The notes beneath the pieces are model-generated. The model was not told the DNA's origin, did not search any database, and saw nothing but the letters and a program-made list of their open reading frames with translations. The translations under genes were made by a program, and so were the position numbers. From the NCBI RefSeq assembly GCF_001686985.1, contig NZ_CP015318.1, forward strand, positions 1,796,001-1,860,000: a stretch of DNA of 64,000 nt, read 5' to 3'. This DNA is from Mesorhizobium amorphae CCNWGS0123. GTDB taxonomy: Bacteria > Pseudomonadota > Alphaproteobacteria > Rhizobiales > Rhizobiaceae. Shown piece by piece: positions 59,105 through 64,000 of the stretch. Positions within the stretch are counted from its first letter, which is position 1. Each line of letters begins with the position of its first letter.

Positions 59105-61473
59105 TCGGGATGCGCGCGCTGGACATCAAGCTCCTTCGCGACTTCGGGCGGCTCTGGGCGCAGGCGCTCGCCATCGCCCTGGTCATAGCCGGAGGAGTGG
59201 CGACGCTTATCCTCGCCGTCGGATCCTACCGTTCCCTCGACGAGACGCGCACCGCGTACTACGAACGCTACCGGTTTGCCGACGTCTTTGCCTCGGTAAG
59301 CCGCGCGCCAAAAACGCTTGCCGACCGGATTGCAGAGATTCCCGGTGTTGCTTCGGTCGACACCCGAATTGCCAAGCTCGTGCTGCTCGACATACCAGAC
59401 TATCTGGAGCCGGCCACGGGCGAAGTCATCTCCCTGCCCGAGATCGGTGAGGCTTCGCTCAACCTGCTCTACATGCGGGTTGGTCGCATGCCGGAGCCTG
59501 GACGAGCCGAAGAGGTCGTGGTGAACGAGGGCTTTGCCCAGTCCCACGGATTTCAGCCCGGAGCCCGCTTCTCGGCATTATTGAACGGCCGAAAACGCGA
59601 GTTGACAATTGTCGGGATCGCGCTGTCTCCCGAGTTCATCTATGCGGTCGGGCCTGGCGATATCATGCCGGACGATCGCCGTTTCGGCCTCATCTGGATG
59701 TCGGAAAAAGCGCTTGCCAGCGCCTATGACCTCAATGACGCGTTTTCGTCCGTTTCGTTGAAGTTGCTGCGTGGCGCGTCAGAGAGCGAGGTCATGATGC
59801 GCCTCGACGCGATGCTCGAGCGCTACGGTGGGCGAGCGGCCTATGGCCGGAAGGACCAGCCTTCGCATGCCTGGCTGAATCACGAACTCGACATGCTCAA
59901 CAATATGAGCCGGACGTTGCCACCGATCTTCCTTCTCGTGTCGGCATTCTTGGTCAATCTCACGCTCAGCCGGCTCGTCGCTCTGGAGCGCGAACAGATC
60001 GGGCTTATGAAGGCGCTGGGATACCGCAACGCCAGCATCGTCGCGCACTACCTCAAATTTGTCGTTGTCATCGTTGCGATCGGGATTGTGATCGGCAGTG
60101 CAGCGGGCACGTGGCTAGGGATGCGCATCACCAATCTCTTCGGCGATTTCTTCCACTTTCCGTTCCTCGTCTTCACCAGGAGCCAGGACCTCTATGTCAT
60201 CGCCGCCGCGCTTAGTCTCGTCGCTGCAATCATAGGGGGAGTCCGCGCACTTCGGGATGTCGTGCGACTGCCGCCTGCGGTCGCGATGCAGGCGCCTGCG
60301 CCAGCGCGCTATCGGCGACTGCTGCCTGCGAGCTTCACACTCGACTACTTTATTTCGCAACCGACCACGATGATGTTGCGCAACATCACTCGCCATCCAT
60401 TCAGGTCGTTGTTTACGACGCTTGGAATTGCACTGGCGACGGCCATCTTGATCGTTTCACTTTTCACCGGCGATGCGATGGAGCAGCTCATCGACGTGAC
60501 GTATTTCCTGGCTGACCGCCAGGACGCCACAGTGAGTTTCGTGGAAAAACGCCCGCGGGACGCCGTCCTGCAGATCGCGCGGTTTCCGGGCGTTCTCGCC
60601 GCTGAGCCTTACCGCGAGGTGCCTGTCCGCATCAGGAGCGGAAACGTCGAGCGCCGGATCATGATCAGCGGGAGGCCGCGCGACGCCGATCTCAACCGCA
60701 TCATCGACGTCCACCTACGACCGGTCGTGCTACCCGAAGCTGGCCTGGCGATTTCCAGCATGCTTGCCAAGATTCTCGGGGTGCGGGTCGGCGATTCCGT
60801 CGAGGTCGATTTGCTCGAAGGAACGCGCCGGACCGCTGTCGTCCCTGTGGCGGCGCTGGTCGAAGATTACTTCGGCATCCGCGGGATGATGGATTCGGAG
60901 ACGCTCGCACGCCTGATGCGCGAAGCGCCGTCACTCAACAGCATCAACGTCAGCCTGGATCAGAACAGCGGGGAGGCGTTCTATGCGGCCATCAAGGGCA
61001 TGCCTATCGTCAGCGGTCTGGCTCTGCAGCGCGTGTCGCTGGCGAATTTCCGCAAGCTGGTCGCCTTGCTCATCACGACAATGGCAAGCATCTACACCGC
61101 GTTGGCTGCTGTCATCGCGTTTGGTGTCGTCTACAACAGCGCCCGCATCTCGCTTTCCGAACGTGCGCGGGAACTGGCCAGCTTGCGCGTCCTCGGCTTC
61201 ACTCGGGGTGAAGTGTTGCGCATCCTCCTCCTCGAACTCACCCTGCTCACGTTGATCGCACAGCCGCCTGGATGGGTCATTGGCTATGGACTGGCCTGGA
61301 TCATGCAGAAGAACCTGGCCGGCGAATTGATGCGGGTGCGTCTGATCGTCGAGCAATCCACCTACGTCCTTGCCAGTGCGATCGTAATAGCTGCGGCCGT
61401 GCTGTCGGCACTCGTTGTTCGTCGAAGGCTCAACGAACTCGACCTCGTCACCGTTCTAAAAACACGGGATTGA
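59101..61473 (+). CDS. ABC transporter permease, FtsX/MacB family (operon B)
   Basis: A 790-aa permease, like the 787-aa one at 13425-15788 along the whole length: opening helix near residues 15-40 ([20 protein letters not shown]), periplasmic domains, helices with [26 protein letters not shown], and closing [24 protein letters not shown] 59101 overlaps the ATPase stop (GTGA); ATG 59110 is an alternative. Coupled to the HlyD gene by a 3-bp gap. Confidence 0.9.
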   Translation: MIGMRALDIKLLRDFGRLWAQALAIALVIAGGVATLILAVGSYRSLDETRTAYYERYRFADVFASVSRAPKTLADRIAEIPGVASVDTRIAKLVLLDIPDYLEPATGEVISLPEIGEASLNLLYMRVGRMPEPGRAEEVVVNEGFAQSHGFQPGARFSALLNGRKRELTIVGIALSPEFIYAVGPGDIMPDDRRFGLIWMSEKALASAYDLNDAFSSVSLKLLRGASESEVMMRLDAMLERYGGRAAYGRKDQPSHAWLNHELDMLNNMSRTLPPIFLLVSAFLVNLTLSRLVALEREQIGLMKALGYRNASIVAHYLKFVVVIVAIGIVIGSAAGTWLGMRITNLFGDFFHFPFLVFTRSQDLYVIAAALSLVAAIIGGVRALRDVVRLPPAVAMQAPAPARYRRLLPASFTLDYFISQPTTMMLRNITRHPFRSLFTTLGIALATAILIVSLFTGDAMEQLIDVTYFLADRQDATVSFVEKRPRDAVLQIARFPGVLAAEPYREVPVRIRSGNVERRIMISGRPRDADLNRIIDVHLRPVVLPEAGLAISSMLAKILGVRVGDSVEVDLLEGTRRTAVVPVAALVEDYFGIRGMMDSETLARLMREAPSLNSINVSLDQNSGEAFYAAIKGMPIVSGLALQRVSLANFRKLVALLITTMASIYTALAAVIAFGVVYNSARISLSERARELASLRVLGFTRGEVLRILLLELTLLTLIAQPPGWVIGYGLAWIMQKNLAGELMRVRLIVEQSTYVLASAIVIAAAVLSALVVRRRLNELDLVTVLKTRD

Positions 61474-61476
61474 ACC

Positions 61477-62694
61477 ATGCGAACGATCTGGATCAAGCGA
61501 ACATTGGGTATTGTGGTCTTGATGATTTTGGCCGCCGCCGCCGTCTGGTTCGCGTGGCCGCGGCCGATTGCAGTGGATCTGGCGACACTGACGAAAGGGC
61601 CTATGGAAGTCACGATCGACGACGAGGCGAAAACGCGCGTGCGTCACGTCTATGCAGTGTCCGCCCCCATCGCTGGCAAGGTCCTGCGCATTTCTCCGCC
61701 TCTCCACATTGGGGACCAGGTCACAAAGGACGAAACTGTCGTGGCGGTGATGCAACCGACGCTCCCGAGCTTTCACGATGCGCGCACCCATGAGGAGCTG
61801 CGGGCGGCGCTGGCTGCTGCCGATGCGGCGGTAAGCCTTGCGGCAACCGAAATGCGCCGTATCGAGGCCGCGCTTGCATTTTCGCGAACGGAGTTGAGGC
61901 GGGCCGAAGCGCTTGCGCGCACTGAGGCGATCTCTCTGAAGGTCCTCGACGGAGCCAGGTTCGACGTCGAGACCAATGAAGCGGCCTTGGCAAGTGCGAA
62001 GGCTCAGCTGGAGGTTCGCCGAAACGAGCGCGACAGCGTTGCAGCACGGCTAGGTGAACAGTCGGGGGCCGTCCCGGATCCAGATCCGGCCTGCTGCATA
62101 CAGTTGCGCGCTCCCGTGACAGGCAGCGTCCTGAACATCATTCAGGAGAGCGAAGGTGTGGTTCAGGCCGGTGCACCGCTGATCGAAATCGGTGACCCGC
62201 TCGATCTCGAAATCGTCGCGGACCTCCTGTCGACCGACGCTGTCCTGATCAAGCCAGGCGCGCCTGTCTGGATCGACAACTGGGGTGGATCGCCGGTCCA
62301 GGGCCGCGTCGAACGCGTCGATCCGGCGGGCTTCACCAAGATTTCCGCACTCGGCATCGAGGAACAACGCGTCCGCACGACCGTCGACTTCACCGACCCT
62401 CCCGCAAAATGGTCGGCACTGGGACACGATTATCGGGTGATCGTGCATGTCACGATCTGGAAGGCCGTAGACGTCCTGACCGTGCCGGTGGGCGCCCTGT
62501 TCCGACAAGGGGACGACTGGGCGGTATTCGCGGTCAGGGATGGCCGTGCACGGGCAACGATCATAAAGGTCGGTCAGCGAAACAATCGGACGGCGGAGGT
62601 TCTGTCAGGCCTTGCCGCAGGCGATCGCGTGGTCCTGCACCCAAGCGACAGAGTCACGGGCGGCGTGGCCGTAGCGGAGCGAGATGTCCAATAG
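61477..62694 (+). CDS. HlyD/MacA-type efflux adaptor (operon B)
   Basis: A 405-aa adaptor: N-terminal membrane helix (MRTIWIKRTLGIVVLMILAA), first lipoyl half (VSAPIAGKVLRISPPLHIGD), long Ala/Glu/Arg coiled coil (residues about 90-190), second half (QLRAPVTGSVLNIIQE) and beta barrel with the shared motif FTKISALGIEEQRV. The Cys pair in PACCIQL corresponds to GDSCCVNL of the operon A protein. No outer-membrane channel gene accompanies either operon. Confidence 0.89.
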   Translation: MRTIWIKRTLGIVVLMILAAAAVWFAWPRPIAVDLATLTKGPMEVTIDDEAKTRVRHVYAVSAPIAGKVLRISPPLHIGDQVTKDETVVAVMQPTLPSFHDARTHEELRAALAAADAAVSLAATEMRRIEAALAFSRTELRRAEALARTEAISLKVLDGARFDVETNEAALASAKAQLEVRRNERDSVAARLGEQSGAVPDPDPACCIQLRAPVTGSVLNIIQESEGVVQAGAPLIEIGDPLDLEIVADLLSTDAVLIKPGAPVWIDNWGGSPVQGRVERVDPAGFTKISALGIEEQRVRTTVDFTDPPAKWSALGHDYRVIVHVTIWKAVDVLTVPVGALFRQGDDWAVFAVRDGRARATIIKVGQRNNRTAEVLSGLAAGDRVVLHPSDRVTGGVAVAERDVQ

Positions 62695-62949
62695 GCTGAG
62701 CGGCAGCATGGCGCACTCTCAGGCCTTATCTTCAGCCAGTTTTTCGCAAGCCGTCCAGACTAAATCTTCCGCCGACTGCGGCAGGAGTTCGTTCTTTCCG
62801 CCAAGCCTTGGGTGTCGCGCTTCATCCTGAGCGCTTCGCTTTTCGTCAGCCAAAGCCTTTAGGCCCCCAAATGCATGATCAATTGCCCGCCGAGCGGGTT
62901 GCGGGTTCACTGTGACGGCCTACCCGAACACGAAGACTCACGAAATTCG

Positions 62950-62987
62950 CCGTACTTATTTCGCAAAAATCTCGCAAAAAAGTACGG
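62950..62987. repeat. Inverted repeat enclosing two direct repeats
   Basis: Arms CCGTACTT (62950-62957) and AAGTACGG (62980-62987) enclose 22 nt with two copies of TCGCAAAAA (62961-62969 and 62972-62980). Could be an operator or a transposon end. Confidence 0.5.
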
Positions 62988-63059
62988 TGGCTGGCTCGCT
63001 AAGCACTTGAAAAGCATGGTGAACCGAGCAGTCACTGGCGAACCAGTCTCCGTTTGATA

Positions 63060-63088
63060 TTCCCTGACAACAGGCAAAAAGCAGGGAA
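63060..63088. repeat. Hairpin with TTCCCTG/CAGGGAA arms
   Basis: Arms TTCCCTG (63060-63066) and CAGGGAA (63082-63088) with a 15-nt loop. A smaller hairpin ACTGG/CCAGT (63034-63047) lies just before. Not followed by a T-tract. Confidence 0.45.
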
Positions 63089-63192
63089 TTTGCGCGAAGC
63101 GCAGCGCCTTGGCAGGCGGACGATCAATATCTTGCAGTAATTTCAGTTGCTTAGCGGGAGGTCTCTGCCCCAGCCTAGCAGCGAAGTTCGAC

Positions 63193-63327
63193 CAGATATC
63201 AGCGGAAATTCGCGGTTGCCCGTGAATTAACAGGGAAATCCGTTGCCGTTATATGGGATGCGATTGCCGTTAGCTGGGATCGAATTGTCGATATCCGGGA
63301 ATGCGCTGGCGTTCTATGGGACCCGAA
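63193..63327. repeat. Degenerate tandem repeats of about 21 bp
   Basis: Four adjacent units are evident: 63243-63263, 63264-63284, 63285-63306 and 63307-63327, each resembling TTGCCGTTATATGGGATG plus 3-4 bases (for example TTGCCGTTAGCTGGGATC and TGGCGTTCTATGGGACCC). Two poorer units precede them (63193-63215, 63216-63242). Repeats of this kind occur at ends of some recombinase-based mobile elements; no recombinase gene is within the window. Confidence 0.55.
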
Positions 63328-63533
63328 TGCGCGCTCGCGATTTCGGGTTGAGCTTGAGCAGGAATGAAATGCCCTTACCCGGAAAAGCATACTGCCGGCA
63401 CTTATTAGCGCTACAGGCGCTCGAATTTTGGGCCCGTGGCGACGAGCGCCAGAGCCTCACATCGATCCCCCATGAAGCTGGTCATTGCGATGAGTTCGAT
63501 CCATTCGGTCCGCACATACTGATCAAATAGACA

Positions 63534-63564
63534 TTGACCTTCCAGTCACTGGAAGGAATAGCGA
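63534..63564 (+). promoter_or_regulatory. MerR/CueR-type promoter and operator
   Basis: -35 TTGACC (63534-63539) and a possible -10 near 63559-63564 (TAGCGA) with a 19-bp spacer that carries the perfect dyad CCTTCCAG-TCA-CTGGAAGG (63538-63556). The long spacer and the dyad are the hallmark of promoters that CueR-like regulators untwist when metal binds. It controls the cueR gene that follows. Confidence 0.8.
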
Positions 63565-63590
63565 TACCGGAATACAAGGAGACAACGCGT

Positions 63591-63988
63591 ATGAACATCG
63601 GAACCGCCTCCGAAAAGTCCGGCCTACCGCCCAAGACCATCCGTTATTACGAGGAAATCGGTCTCCTCAAGGCGGATCGAGCGGAAAACGGATACCGCGA
63701 CTATTCAATGTTAGACGTGCATCGGTTGCGCTTCCTGCAGCGGTCTCGCAGTCTGGGCTTCTCGGTCGAGGAATGCCGCCAGCTCCTGTCGCTCTATGGC
63801 GACAAGGAGCGCGAGAGCGCCGATGTGAAGGCGATCGCCCAGATCAAACTCTCCGAGATCGACCGCAAGATCACGGAGTTGGCGACCCTGCGCGACACGC
63901 TCAGCCATCTGTCCACCACTGCAGCGGCGACGAGCGCCCGGATTGCCCGATCATCGACGGCCTTGCGGGAAGCGGCATGGTCCAGTGA
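63591..63988 (+). pseudogene. cueR: MerR-family copper regulator CueR, frameshifted
   Basis: ATG 63591 behind AAGGAG codes MNIGTASEKSGLPPKTIRYY..., a full MerR winged helix and dimer helix, up to LRDTLSHL. The metal-binding tail HHCSGDERPDC and PIIDGLAGSGMVQ (stop 63988) is in another frame: one base is missing near 63911-63914. In the first frame the two copper-binding Cys are lost and the frame runs off the window. It would sense Cu(I) for genes to the right or the copper operon. A sequencing error is possible. Confidence 0.82.
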
Positions 63989-64000
63989 GGCACATCGTTG

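Larger units (their letters stand above)
62695..63533. other. Repeat-rich segment without a recognisable gene
   Basis: Holds two inverted repeats and the degenerate tandem repeats listed separately. A 63-aa minus-strand frame (62719-62910) and a 60-aa plus-strand frame (62875-63057) are open, but lack good starts and known motifs. The segment is lower in GC than the neighbouring operon. Confidence 0.55.

Noticed and set aside
63243..63327. CRISPR array
   Set aside because: The 21-bp units are directly adjacent without spacers and too degenerate; no cas genes.
1..64000. All frameshifts as sequencing errors
   Set aside because: Single-base cases might be, but the about 13-bp prs loss, the shortened DUF2267 linker, the fused truncated genes and the TAA in the small ORF are different types of lesion and need biological decay.

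Overview
The window is about 64 kb of GC-rich DNA that looks like an alphaproteobacterial accessory region, most probably from a rhizobium (Mesorhizobium or a relative). The oxygen sensor pair FixL/FixJ, a series of FixK/FNR-type palindromes (TTGAT-N4-ATCAA and close variants) in front of most operons, phasin, Hsp20, UspA, FixK-type cytochromes c and the general style of the proteins all point that way. No fixK gene, replication gene, tRNA, rRNA or CRISPR array is visible.

Layout. 0-11 kb: an alcohol dehydrogenase, a quinone reductase, an MgtC/DUF4010 membrane protein, thioredoxin 2, a P1B metal ATPase with a TPCP motif, a fused acyl-CoA synthetase/GNAT acetyltransferase, a kinase-like ATPase and a cytochrome c. 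11-20 kb: UspA, a first ABC-FtsX-HlyD export operon, a phosphoribosyltransferase operon in which the flanking DUF2267 and pyridoxamine-oxidase genes are frameshifted, and a Spy-like chaperone. 20-23 kb: fixLJ. 23-33 kb: hemerythrin, DUF6448-like protein, Hsp20, phasin, cytochrome c, a lipoyl-like protein without its lysine, UspA-MgtA, a scar joining two truncated genes, and cytochrome b561. 33-43 kb: a Fic protein, then a six-subunit membrane complex of the hydrogenase-4/complex I family (HyfB, C, E, F, G, I-like) whose large subunit lacks the NiFe-binding cysteines (an Ehr-type complex), bracketed by two related XRE regulators. 43-56 kb: a spermidine-synthase-like protein, an ATP-grasp-like protein and a long copper operon (DUF305, DUF2933, multicopper oxidase, P1B ATPase, MFS) that ends in a frameshifted thymidine/AMP phosphorylase and a PRPP synthetase broken by a small deletion. 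56-64 kb: glucoamylase-like protein, CBS-BON protein, a second, paralogous ABC-FtsX-HlyD operon, an 0.8-kb segment of repeats, and a frameshifted cueR.

How it fits together. FixLJ (directly) and FixK/FNR-type regulators (through the boxes) would switch on a low-oxygen programme: stress proteins (UspA, Hsp20, Spy, hemerythrin), electron carriers (cytochromes c and b561), metal transport (three P-type ATPases), protein acetylation and envelope export. Box-to-start spacing is consistently about 54-80 nt, which fits class II activation for most operons. Copper handling forms a second theme with its own MerR-type promoter at the right edge.

A striking feature is decay: at least eight genes in this region carry a frameshift, nonsense codon or deletion. 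Some single-base indels could be sequencing errors, but the prs deletion and the fusion of two truncated convergent genes at about 32.16 kb cannot be explained that way.
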